Positions 17,237 through 24,868 of a DNA stretch of 43,838 bases are shown here, piece after piece. The DNA is taken from contig CAJYWD010000021.1 of NCBI GenBank assembly GCA_913778505.1, forward strand, positions 1 through 43,838, in the 5' to 3' direction. Position numbers and translations under genes: made by a program. Numbering within the stretch: position 1 is the stretch's first letter; each line of letters begins with the position of its first letter. The DNA is from an uncultured Chryseobacterium sp. (GTDB lineage: Bacteria > Bacteroidota > Bacteroidia > Flavobacteriales > Weeksellaceae). Below the pieces are notes generated by a model. That model was not told where the DNA came from and did not search any database. It saw only the letters and a list, made by a program, of their open reading frames with translations.

Positions 17237-17255
17237 TAATTCCGCTACAAACTAC

Positions 17256-17263
17256 TAAATTTG
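17256..17263 (+). promoter_or_regulatory. -7 element of the ypdA-like gene
   Basis: TAAATTTG, an exact -7 consensus, ends four bases before the ATG at 17268. As for the ferredoxin gene, this geometry predicts a leaderless or nearly leaderless transcript. Confidence 0.6.
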
Positions 17264-17267
17264 CTTA

Positions 17268-18230
17268 ATGGAATTATATGATGTCTTAATCATTGGCGGC
17301 GGACCCATCGGTCTGGCTTGCGCACTGGAAGCTAAGAAAAACAATCTGAAATATATTGTTATAGAAAAAGGAACTGTGGTGAACAGCCTCTACAACTATC
17401 CATTATATATGACATTTTTTTCTACAGCAGACCGGCTGGAAATTGACGATATTCCATTCATTACAACAAAACCAAAACCGGGCAGACAAGATGCTTTGGA
17501 ATACTACCAGGGAATTGCAAGAGCTAAAGATATTAATATCAAAACGTACGAAAAAGTTATCAATATTCGGAAATCTGCCTTTTTTCAAGTCGAGACCAGC
17601 AAACAAAATTATTTCGCTAAAAATGTGATTGTTGCTACAGGATTTTATGACCTTCCCAATCTGATGAACATTCCCGGCGAAGATTTGCCAAAAGTAAAGC
17701 ATTATTACACCGAACCTTATCCCTACGCCTTTCAGAACGTTGTGGTGGTAGGTTCCAGCAACTCGGCCGTGGATGCCGCTTTGGAAATCTACCGGAAAGG
17801 TGGCAACGTAACGATGATTATCCGCCATACCGAAATTTCCAAAAGCGTTAAGTATTGGGTAAAACCGGATATTGAAAACCGGATTAAGGAAGGCACCATA
17901 AAAGCTTTTTTCGGAGCCGGACTGCTAGAAGTGAAAACACATTCCGTAATATTTAAAACAAATCACGGTGAAATTAAGGAAATTGAGAATGATTTTGTCC
18001 TAGCTATGACCGGATATCTTCCTGATTTTGATTTCCTTAGAAATATAGGCATTCAATTGAATAACGACTGCCAGAATCCGCTATATAATCCGGAAACCAT
18101 GGAGACGAACGTTGAAGGTATCTATCTGGCAGGCGTGGTCTGTGGTGGAAGGGACACCCATCTCTGGTTCATTGAGAACTCCAGAATCCACGCAAAAAAG
18201 ATCATTAAGGATATTATTCTTAAAAATTAA
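17268..18230 (+). CDS. ypdA: YpdA-family bacillithiol disulfide reductase
   Basis: A 320-residue FAD/NADPH oxidoreductase of the YpdA (Bdr) family, which reduces oxidised bacillithiol. The FAD loop GGGPIG is at residues 10-15. The family signature NSLYNYPLYMTFFSTADRLE follows near 45, and the second Rossmann loop VVVVGSSNSAVDAAL is near 157. The C-terminal motif is YLAGVVCGGRDTHLWFIENS. No CxxC redox pair is present, as expected for YpdA. Flavobacteria that make bacillithiol carry this gene; the bsh synthesis genes are not in the window. The gene is flanked by a T9SS surface protein and an L,D-transpeptidase, with no obvious operon link. Confidence 0.9.
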   Translation: MELYDVLIIGGGPIGLACALEAKKNNLKYIVIEKGTVVNSLYNYPLYMTFFSTADRLEIDDIPFITTKPKPGRQDALEYYQGIARAKDINIKTYEKVINIRKSAFFQVETSKQNYFAKNVIVATGFYDLPNLMNIPGEDLPKVKHYYTEPYPYAFQNVVVVGSSNSAVDAALEIYRKGGNVTMIIRHTEISKSVKYWVKPDIENRIKEGTIKAFFGAGLLEVKTHSVIFKTNHGEIKEIENDFVLAMTGYLPDFDFLRNIGIQLNNDCQNPLYNPETMETNVEGIYLAGVVCGGRDTHLWFIENSRIHAKKIIKDIILKN

Positions 18231-18303
18231 CATCGGTTCAAATCTATGTTTATAGTTTTGAATGGTATTCTTTTTGTAATTTAATGCGAGACAAATTAAA
18301 ACT

Positions 18304-19338
18304 ATGAACATTCAGTTACATCACAAAAAATTCGCATTAATACTGTTCTTTTCTTTATTTCTGATTCAATGTAAAAAAGACGAAGTCGTGACGTCTGACA
18401 AAAAAGGCAGCTCAACTTCTGAGGTTACGAAAGCCGACGAGAAAAAGGACTACGAGGAAAAAGTGGAAGAAGAAAAACCAAAAGTTCCCGATGTAGTCAT
18501 TCCGAGGAAAGATTTTGGCTTTTATCCTTGGGTTTATAAAAACACAGATTCGGTTTCTCTTCAGAATAAAAAAGAATTCACAGGAAAAAAACTATACACC
18601 ATTTTAGCACTTAACAGATTGGACAGAGCCAACATTGGTGCCGCAGACACGCTGGTAGTTCCTGCAAAAATTGAGGATAATTTTCTCATCTACTCGCCAT
18701 TTCCGGGCCACGTTACAAGCCTTGAAAATGTCAAAAAGTTCGTATTTTTCTCTTATCCGATTCAGGCTTTTGGAGTTTATGAATACGGAAATCTTGTAAA
18801 ATGGGGACCCACCAGTATGGGCAAAAAGGCAACGCAAACTAAACGTGGACTGATGTTCGCAAACTGGAAAAAAGAAGTTGCTATCTCCACCGTGAGTGAT
18901 GAATGGAAACTCCGATGGAATGTAAACGTTGCGAATTTCGACGGCATCGGATGGCATCAATACGCCATGCCAGGTTATCCGGCATCGCACTCATGCCTTA
19001 GAATGCTGGAAGAAGATGCACAATGGATGTACAAATGGGTCGATATCTGGATCCTGAACAAAGGTGGCGCAACTACCAGAGCAAAGGGCACTCCGCTGAT
19101 AGTGTATGGCGACTACCCATGGGGAAAGCGCAGACCCTGGAAAAAACTACTGGACTCTCCAGAGGCCAACAATATCTCTGAAGACGAAATGAATAAGATC
19201 ATTGAGCCTCATATTCCGGAAATTCTCAAGGAGCAGGAAAACAGGGAACTCGTTGTGCAACAGATCGAACAGGAGAAAAAAGCAAAGGCAGATTCTATCC
19301 TTGCTGCCAAACCAAAAGATAATATGACGATGAACTAA
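18304..19338 (+). CDS. L,D-transpeptidase (YkuD domain) lipoprotein
   Basis: A 344-residue putative cell-wall cross-linking or lipoprotein-anchoring enzyme. The signal peptide ends at the lipobox FLIQC (Cys23), then a highly charged Glu/Lys linker runs to about 65. The YkuD active site is in YPASHSCLRM with H229 and Cys231, preceded by WHQYAMPG. The usual family motif is SHGC(I/V)R, so Ser replaces Gly here. The C-terminal tail is charged and helical (LKEQENRELVVQQIEQEKK). The lipid anchor implies a periplasmic, membrane-attached enzyme. Whether it makes 3-3 cross-links or only trims peptidoglycan is not known. Confidence 0.88.
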   Translation: MNIQLHHKKFALILFFSLFLIQCKKDEVVTSDKKGSSTSEVTKADEKKDYEEKVEEEKPKVPDVVIPRKDFGFYPWVYKNTDSVSLQNKKEFTGKKLYTILALNRLDRANIGAADTLVVPAKIEDNFLIYSPFPGHVTSLENVKKFVFFSYPIQAFGVYEYGNLVKWGPTSMGKKATQTKRGLMFANWKKEVAISTVSDEWKLRWNVNVANFDGIGWHQYAMPGYPASHSCLRMLEEDAQWMYKWVDIWILNKGGATTRAKGTPLIVYGDYPWGKRRPWKKLLDSPEANNISEDEMNKIIEPHIPEILKEQENRELVVQQIEQEKKAKADSILAAKPKDNMTMN

Positions 19339-19373
19339 AAAAAACCGGAGCTAAAAATGAGCTCCGATTTTTT
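19337..19373. terminator. Bidirectional terminator, L,D-transpeptidase / aldehyde dehydrogenase
   Basis: A 7-bp stem CGGAGCT/AGCTCCG (19346-19352 with 19360-19366) is flanked by eight A on the left and six T on the right. It ends both convergent genes. Confidence 0.85.
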
Positions 19374-19376
19374 ATG

Positions 19377-20666
19377 TTAAATATTTCCAACTACAGTTTT
19401 GACCTGTGTAAATTCCTTGAGGGAATGCAGAGATAGCTCTACACCATAACCAGAAGATTTGGCACCACCGAAAGGTAGCCTGGTGTCGGAACTGGTGGAT
19501 TTATTGATAGAAACCGTTCCTGATTCCAGATTGTCAATAAAGAACTGAGCACGATCTTTATGGCTTGTCCAGACAGAATTGCCTAAACCAAATGGTATAT
19601 CGTTAGCCAATTTCAGGATTTCGTCATCGTTTCTACCTGTCATAAGAATCGCCAAAGGCCCGAATAATTCTTCCTGAAGAATCAGGTTGCCTTCTTTCAC
19701 ACGTATAATTCCGGGCTGGAATGCGCTTTCAGAAATCCGTTGTAACGGTATCACCACTTCTGCACCATGGTTCAGAGCTTTGTTATACTGATTTTCCAAT
19801 TCATCGGCCAGGTCGGGTCTTGCCATTTTGCTCAGCCTGGTTTCCATTTTGAATGGATCGTCCGGCTGAAAAGATTGGTATTCTTTTATAAACAGTGGTA
19901 AAAAATCGTTTTCAATTTTTTCGTGGATGATAAATCTTTTGGCCGCATTGCAGATTTGCCCGGTGTTGGAAAGCTTGGCTAAAGGTCCGTCTTTCGCAGC
20001 TTTTTCGTAATCCGAATCTTCCAGAACTATATAAGCATCACTGCCACCGAGTTCAAGAATTGATTTTTTAATATTTTTTCCTGCCAGAGCAGCTACTTCA
20101 CTGCCTGCTTTTTCGCTTCCCGTAAGACTCACACCGCGGACAAGCGGATTTTCCAGAACGGTCTTAATTTCCTCATGCCCTATTCTCAAATTCTGGAAAA
20201 CAAACTTCGGAAAACCTGCATCTTCGAAAGCTTTTTCTATCGCATCACCACTGCCAAAACAGATGGAGGCATGTTTCAGCACCACTACATTTCCCGCCAG
20301 AACCGCAGGTACTGCAAATCTTAACACCTGCCAGAACGGAAAATTCCAGGGCATCACACCGAGGATAACACCCAAAGCTTCGTAATGTACTTCACTGATG
20401 CTAAATTCAGTTTCGATCTTTTCAGGCGCCAGAACATTTTCTGCCTGGGCGTAATATTTTATCATTCCTGCACTTTTTTCGATTTCTGCTACGGATTGTG
20501 AAATCGGTTTGTGCATTTCTGTGGTTATGGTTTTCGCAAATTCTTCCTTATTTTTTTCGAGAACATCTGCCAACTTTAAAAGCAGATTTTGTCTTTCGCC
20601 GAAAGGAACTTTTTTCCAGTCTTTAAACGCATTATAGGCGAATTCAATATTTTTGGATACATTCAT
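19377..20666 (-). CDS. NAD(P)-dependent succinate-semialdehyde dehydrogenase-like aldehyde dehydrogenase
   Basis: A 429-residue aldehyde dehydrogenase, probably oxidising succinate semialdehyde or a similar aldehyde. The general base is E205 (LELGGSDAY) and the nucleophile C239 (SNTGQICNAAKRF). The cofactor segment GVMPWNFPFWQVLR near 105 is characteristic of the Sad/GabD-like branch. The protein lacks the first 20-25 residues usual in the family (the NPATGE segment). An in-frame TAA lies eight codons upstream of the ATG, so the short start is real in this sequence. Substrate is inferred from similarity to the Sad branch, so the specificity is moderately uncertain. Confidence 0.85.
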   Translation of the reverse strand: MNVSKNIEFAYNAFKDWKKVPFGERQNLLLKLADVLEKNKEEFAKTITTEMHKPISQSVAEIEKSAGMIKYYAQAENVLAPEKIETEFSISEVHYEALGVILGVMPWNFPFWQVLRFAVPAVLAGNVVVLKHASICFGSGDAIEKAFEDAGFPKFVFQNLRIGHEEIKTVLENPLVRGVSLTGSEKAGSEVAALAGKNIKKSILELGGSDAYIVLEDSDYEKAAKDGPLAKLSNTGQICNAAKRFIIHEKIENDFLPLFIKEYQSFQPDDPFKMETRLSKMARPDLADELENQYNKALNHGAEVVIPLQRISESAFQPGIIRVKEGNLILQEELFGPLAILMTGRNDDEILKLANDIPFGLGNSVWTSHKDRAQFFIDNLESGTVSINKSTSSDTRLPFGGAKSSGYGVELSLHSLKEFTQVKTVVGNI

Positions 20667-20923
20667 TTTGTCAACTTTTTACGATTTTAAATTACAGCAG
20701 TTGTACCAATTTTCGGAGCTTTAAATATACAATTCTTAACTGAATAATTCCGGAAGAGGCGATACTTAAAGTAAATATTAGCATTTATTTTTATGAATAA
20801 TGTAATTCTATAAAAATTTAAAAATAAAGATCCATCGATCCTGAAGGAATAGTACTTTTGATAGGATTCAATAATTTTAAGAAGTTCAGAAAAAATTTGC
20901 TGAAAGATAAAATTGCAAAATTA

Positions 20924-21520
20924 CTATTTAACTTTTTTGCTGGATCTGAAAATAAGTACAGAATTGAGGAAAATCAAAAGCAGATCCAGCGTCACCCAAA
21001 TGCTGAGCTTGATATTATCATATTTGAGCTCCGAAACTTTCTCCGTGGCTACAGCAGACAATTTGAGACTGTTATTAATGTAATTACGGACCTCAACGAT
21101 TTTGTCCTCATTCTTATTGGGAACAGCCACCTGCGAAAAATAAACCAGTTTATCCTTGCCAATGTATCCTACTACCCAAAACTCATCAGACTTCTGCATA
21201 TTGATATATTCTATTCGGAAGTATTCCGGGCGAATGACACCAACATGCTTGGAATAGTATTTCGGAACATCATTCTGCTCCTCGATTCTGATAATGTAAA
21301 AATCAATCGGCTGTGGTAAATAATTAATCACCTGAACCGCCAGCGAATTTTCCAGAAACTGCGAAAGACTGCGCTCTACAAACCAAAATGTAAAGTATGC
21401 CGCTGCAGAAATTGTGATGATAATTCTTGCGATCTTACTCCAAATACCCCACTTCTCCGACCGGATAACGGACAGAAACAGCGCAATAATCAGAGAAATG
21501 AGAATCAGAATTAGGATCAT
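20924..21520 (-). CDS. Unknown membrane protein with three predicted helices
   Basis: A 198-residue protein I cannot assign to a family. It starts with two hydrophobic helices (about residues 1-18 and 28-48, the second IARIIITISAAAYFTFWFVE). A soluble domain of about 110 residues follows (LPQPIDFYIIRIEEQNDVPK, then YFRIEYINMQKSDEFWVVGY), and a C-terminal helix (LDLLLIFLNSVLIF, about 178-192) ends in KKVK. The middle domain is probably outside the cytoplasm. The gene begins 28 bases after the stop of the HD-domain gene on the same strand, so the two are probably co-transcribed. The 257 bases between it and the aldehyde dehydrogenase gene show no recognisable element. Confidence 0.75.
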   Translation of the reverse strand: MILILILISLIIALFLSVIRSEKWGIWSKIARIIITISAAAYFTFWFVERSLSQFLENSLAVQVINYLPQPIDFYIIRIEEQNDVPKYYSKHVGVIRPEYFRIEYINMQKSDEFWVVGYIGKDKLVYFSQVAVPNKNEDKIVEVRNYINNSLKLSAVATEKVSELKYDNIKLSIWVTLDLLLIFLNSVLIFRSSKKVK

Positions 21521-21548
21521 CCCTGCAAAGATAATGGTTTATCCGCAA

Positions 21549-22193
21549 TTACAGATTGACATTCCACTCTTTGTAAAACTCGTCCAGGAACTGAAGCATG
21601 AACTGATGTCTGTGCTCGGCAATTTCCTTGGCCGTTTTGGTATTGAGCAACTCCTTGAGCAGGAGTAATTTTTCGTAGAAATGATTAATCGTCGTTCCTT
21701 GAGATTTTTTGTATTCTTCCTTGGATTGATTAAGTTTTGGCTTAATGTCAGGATGATACATCAGATTGTTTTTATAACCTCCGAAATTGAAGGTTCGGGC
21801 AATTCCGATGGCTCCTATTGCGTCCAGCCTATCGGCATCCTGCACAATTTTAAGTTCCAGCGGCAGATCTTCCGGTGCATCATGCCTGTTTTTAAACGAC
21901 ATATTTTCTATGATGAAAATAACTTTTTGGATGATCGCCGCATCAACGTTCTGAGAAGAAAGAAACTCGTGGACCAATTTTGAAGCAATCGTTTCATCAC
22001 CGTTGTGAAACTTCGGGTCGGCAATATCATGCAGTAGCGCGGCTAATTCTATGATTTGATTGTCACCGCCCTCTTTTTCCTGAAGTTTGAGACTCAGCTT
22101 CCACACACGTTCTATGTGAAACCAGTCATGCCCGGATTCTGTACCTTCCAGTTTCTCTTTAACCAGTTCTATCGTTTTATCAATCAAGTTCAT
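21549..22193 (-). CDS. HD-domain phosphohydrolase
   Basis: A 214-residue metal-dependent hydrolase of the HD superfamily, of the small YedJ-like class. The metal ligands are visible: H22 and H26 (GHDWFHIERV), the paired H55-D56 (AALLHDIADP) and D121 or D119 (VQDADRLDAIGAIG). The substrate is not known; relatives act on nucleotides or related phosphate esters. It lies 55 bases downstream of the alpha/beta hydrolase gene and upstream of the unknown membrane protein, all on the minus strand. Confidence 0.85.
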   Translation of the reverse strand: MNLIDKTIELVKEKLEGTESGHDWFHIERVWKLSLKLQEKEGGDNQIIELAALLHDIADPKFHNGDETIASKLVHEFLSSQNVDAAIIQKVIFIIENMSFKNRHDAPEDLPLELKIVQDADRLDAIGAIGIARTFNFGGYKNNLMYHPDIKPKLNQSKEEYKKSQGTTINHFYEKLLLLKELLNTKTAKEIAEHRHQFMLQFLDEFYKEWNVNL

Positions 22194-22248
22194 AAATTGT
22201 ATTGTTCTTCGAATATGATATTATGTAAAATTAATCTTAAGTCTGTTT

Positions 22249-23127
22249 CTATCGAGCATATTCCATGTTCAGCCAATCTAAAATAACAAGCCAGAGTTTC
22301 TTATTATAGGATCTGAAAAAATTAATGTGCCCGATTTCGGCGTTCTCAGACTCGTAAATTTTAATGACTCTATATTCCGGTTTCAGATTCGGGTAAGTGT
22401 TTTTCATCAGTGATCGAACACCTTTTTCGGTAAGCCAGACATCATCTTCCGCACGGATCACTAAAACTTCCTGGCTCAAATTTCGGGAAAAATCATTGAT
22501 TTTTTCCAATAATTTATTGGTTGATTCTTTATTAAGGATCAATGTACGCCAGTCGAAAGCACTTCCGGACGGCAGACTTTCGCCCAAGCCGAACCAGTTT
22601 GCCGGGAAATAACCCATTAGGAATGTCGAAACCGGCTGTACGATGCCAAAGCCTAGATAAGCTTCGATTTTTGTTCTGAGCCGCAGATTACCAACGTACG
22701 CATTCTGAGTTCCCACGAAAACAAACTTATCAAAAATTTCAGAATCCGGATTCATTCCCAAAATCAAAGCTCCAACCGAATGTCCGAGACCAATTTTATA
22801 ATAATCAGCAAAATGTAATTTAATATAATCCGTTATTGCTTTATAGTCCAGGCGTCCCCAAATTCTCATGGAGGCATCGAAACCTCTCATTTTAGCAGGT
22901 TTGGACTGGCCGATACCTCTGTAATCGTATGTGATGACTGTAAATCCGCACTCTGAAAAAAACTGTGCAAATCCGAAGTAAATCTGCTGCTTCACACCGG
23001 TAGCAGAATTTATCAGCAATAATTGACCGTTAGAGTTTTCGGGCTCGAAAAGATGTGCAGACAGCCTGTAATTGTCCTCCGTTAAAATAGGAATATGCTT
23101 CATCCGGAATGATTGTGGGCCGACCAT
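22249..23127 (-). CDS. Alpha/beta-fold hydrolase
   Basis: A 292-residue serine hydrolase without a signal peptide. The oxyanion and strand region reads LLLINSATGVKQQIYFGFAQ, followed by YDYRGIGQS (68-75). The nucleophile elbow is GHSVG with Ser117, the acid is probably in VIRAEDDVWL, and the histidine in EIGHINFF near the C-terminus. The domain order fits the YheT/uncharacterised hydrolase group. The start could be the ATG at 23103 (beginning MKHIPILTED), eight codons in, which may be the better family start. The substrate is unknown. Confidence 0.82.
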   Translation of the reverse strand: MVGPQSFRMKHIPILTEDNYRLSAHLFEPENSNGQLLLINSATGVKQQIYFGFAQFFSECGFTVITYDYRGIGQSKPAKMRGFDASMRIWGRLDYKAITDYIKLHFADYYKIGLGHSVGALILGMNPDSEIFDKFVFVGTQNAYVGNLRLRTKIEAYLGFGIVQPVSTFLMGYFPANWFGLGESLPSGSAFDWRTLILNKESTNKLLEKINDFSRNLSQEVLVIRAEDDVWLTEKGVRSLMKNTYPNLKPEYRVIKIYESENAEIGHINFFRSYNKKLWLVILDWLNMEYAR

Positions 23128-23184
23128 TCGATAAATTTAAAATATAATATTCTAAACTCAGCAATTTTCGATATGCACGCAATA

Positions 23185-24078
23185 CTAATCCTGAAAATCG
23201 TCTAAATATGGCAACCCTTTCTGCGAACCGCGATAATCGGCTGCTTTCAGAGCCACTTCGTTACCGAATTTCACGCACTCTTCAATAGAATTCCCATGAA
23301 ACAGCGCTATGGAAAAACCAGAGGTAAAGGCATCTCCCAATCCCATGCTGTGCGCACCTGTCTGCGGATTGTTCCGGAAATATTTCATCTCGGCACCATT
23401 GTAGTAACTGGTACTGTTGGCACCATCTCTCACAAATAATTTGTTCTGAAGATGTCTGATAATTTCATCATGATTGCTATCGCCGAAAAGAATTTCCATA
23501 TCGGTACTTTTTGCGACGATAAAGCTGGCATAATCAATAACTTTACTGGATAACCTGCTGGCTGGCGCTGCATAGATTCCGATTTTCTTATTCAGTTTTT
23601 TAGCTTTTTCAAAAAGATATTCCACGGTTTTCATTGGAATTTCCAATTGGGTCAGAATCAGATCAGCAGTCACTAGATATTTTTCGGCCGCATCAATGTC
23701 GCGCGGCGAAAGGTTATAATTGGCAGCAGGCACCACCGTAATGGCGTTACCCTCTTCAGATGCTGTAACGTAGGCGGTTCCGGTATCTTCGTCTTCATCC
23801 TCCACCACATACGCCACGTTTACGTCTTCATCGTTCAGATTCCTGAGAACCTGCTGACCAAAAGGATCCATGCCAATTCTGCTTACCAGTGCAGTATGCG
23901 CTCCCAGTCTTGCTGTAGCAATAGCCTGATTGGCACCCTTACCGCCCAGAAAACTTTTAACACTTTCTGCCAGCACCGTATTATTGGCCGTCGGAATTTT
24001 GGCAGTTTTAAGAACAAGATCTATGGAGGAACTTCCTACCACCACAATCTGTGGTTTGATATGACGATGTAGTTTCAT
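23185..24078 (-). CDS. Ribokinase-like PfkB-family sugar kinase
   Basis: A 297-residue PfkB carbohydrate kinase. The N-terminal substrate motif is normal (GSSSIDLVLK, then GGKGANQAIATARLGA). The C-terminal ATP/anion-hole motif, usually DTxGAGD, reads HSMGLGDAFTSG: the catalytic Asp and its preceding Gly are kept, but the first Asp, which contacts the activating monovalent cation in ribokinase, is His. I chose the ATG at 24078; an upstream in-frame ATG (24111) would add eleven basic residues. The substrate is probably ribose or another pentose, but the altered motif makes this uncertain. No sugar transporter or isomerase gene is next to it. Confidence 0.83.
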   Translation of the reverse strand: MKLHRHIKPQIVVVGSSSIDLVLKTAKIPTANNTVLAESVKSFLGGKGANQAIATARLGAHTALVSRIGMDPFGQQVLRNLNDEDVNVAYVVEDEDEDTGTAYVTASEEGNAITVVPAANYNLSPRDIDAAEKYLVTADLILTQLEIPMKTVEYLFEKAKKLNKKIGIYAAPASRLSSKVIDYASFIVAKSTDMEILFGDSNHDEIIRHLQNKLFVRDGANSTSYYNGAEMKYFRNNPQTGAHSMGLGDAFTSGFSIALFHGNSIEECVKFGNEVALKAADYRGSQKGLPYLDDFQD

Positions 24079-24151
24079 TGGCTTAAATCTCTTATTACGA
24101 GTGGATGACAAGAGTGAAAATAGAGCTTCTCATCTCTGCTAATGTAACAAT

Positions 24152-24796
24152 TTAATCCATTCCGATTTCAATAAACTCAGAAATTAATTTAATGATCTGA
24201 TTATCCTTGGAATACCCCAGATAGGTTGCATAAAAACCTTCGCCGTAACCTGTTTCAAAAGCAACTATATTTTCCGGCTTGCCATCATCAGGTTTCAGAA
24301 CTGCAAACTGGTCGATAGCACCGTTCTCATCAAAAAAGTGCGAATGAAAAAACTCTTCGTAAATCCCCATAAAATCAACGCCTTTTTTATGAAACAGTTC
24401 CTGCTCCAAATTGCCAAGTACCATCTGCGCATCCCAATCCATCAAGCTTCCCATGCCCGATTCTACCGGATAACCGAAAACTTCACCTTCCTTTAGGTCA
24501 GTCATATTCTGGCCCTCAGAAAGTGCCAGTTCCCACCGCTCTGCCATCTGAGTTTTGTCAAATATAATTTCGGCGTAGGCGATGCAGTTGGATTCTCTCT
24601 CTTTATGCACCCAAACTGGAAAATCGCCCTTTGGAAAAAGCGGTGCGAAAGCTGGATGATCCGGCGAAATCAAAGGATCGCTCGCAATGATTTTGCCGGA
24701 CGAAATATGAATTTTTCCCACTTCGTAGGTTTCCAGCAAAGGATTTTCTACAAAGTTTTTGGAGAATAATTTTTTAATATTTTCTATGTGAGTCAT
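24152..24796 (-). CDS. DUF4241-family protein
   Basis: A 214-residue cytoplasmic protein matching the DUF4241 pattern: SSGKIIASDPLISPDHPAF near residue 32, PKGDFPVWVHKE, AYAEIIFD, then FGYPVESGMGSLMDWDAQ and the C-terminal GYGEGFYATYLGYSKDNQII. The family has no established function; its members appear scattered in Bacteroidota and Firmicutes and are sometimes linked to toxin-immunity loci, for which I see no sign here. I chose the ATG at 24796 (MTHIENI); an ATG at 24853 would add 19 residues that lie in a repeat-rich gap. Confidence 0.8.
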   Translation of the reverse strand: MTHIENIKKLFSKNFVENPLLETYEVGKIHISSGKIIASDPLISPDHPAFAPLFPKGDFPVWVHKERESNCIAYAEIIFDKTQMAERWELALSEGQNMTDLKEGEVFGYPVESGMGSLMDWDAQMVLGNLEQELFHKKGVDFMGIYEEFFHSHFFDENGAIDQFAVLKPDDGKPENIVAFETGYGEGFYATYLGYSKDNQIIKLISEFIEIGMD

Positions 24797-24832
24797 TTTT
24801 TTGATGGATGTTTGTTGATGGAAGACGCGTGT

Positions 24833-24865
24833 TTCCAGCATATATGAAAGCATCCAGCTTCCAGC
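24833..24865. repeat. Heptamer repeats TTCCAGC between valS and DUF4241
   Basis: TTCCAGC at 24833-24839, then ATCCAGC and TTCCAGC side by side at 24852-24865, in the 72-base gap just after the valS stop. They resemble the coding-strand heptamers TTCCAAC inside valS at 26145-26172, so both may share an origin. Confidence 0.55.
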
Positions 24866-24868
24866 ATT

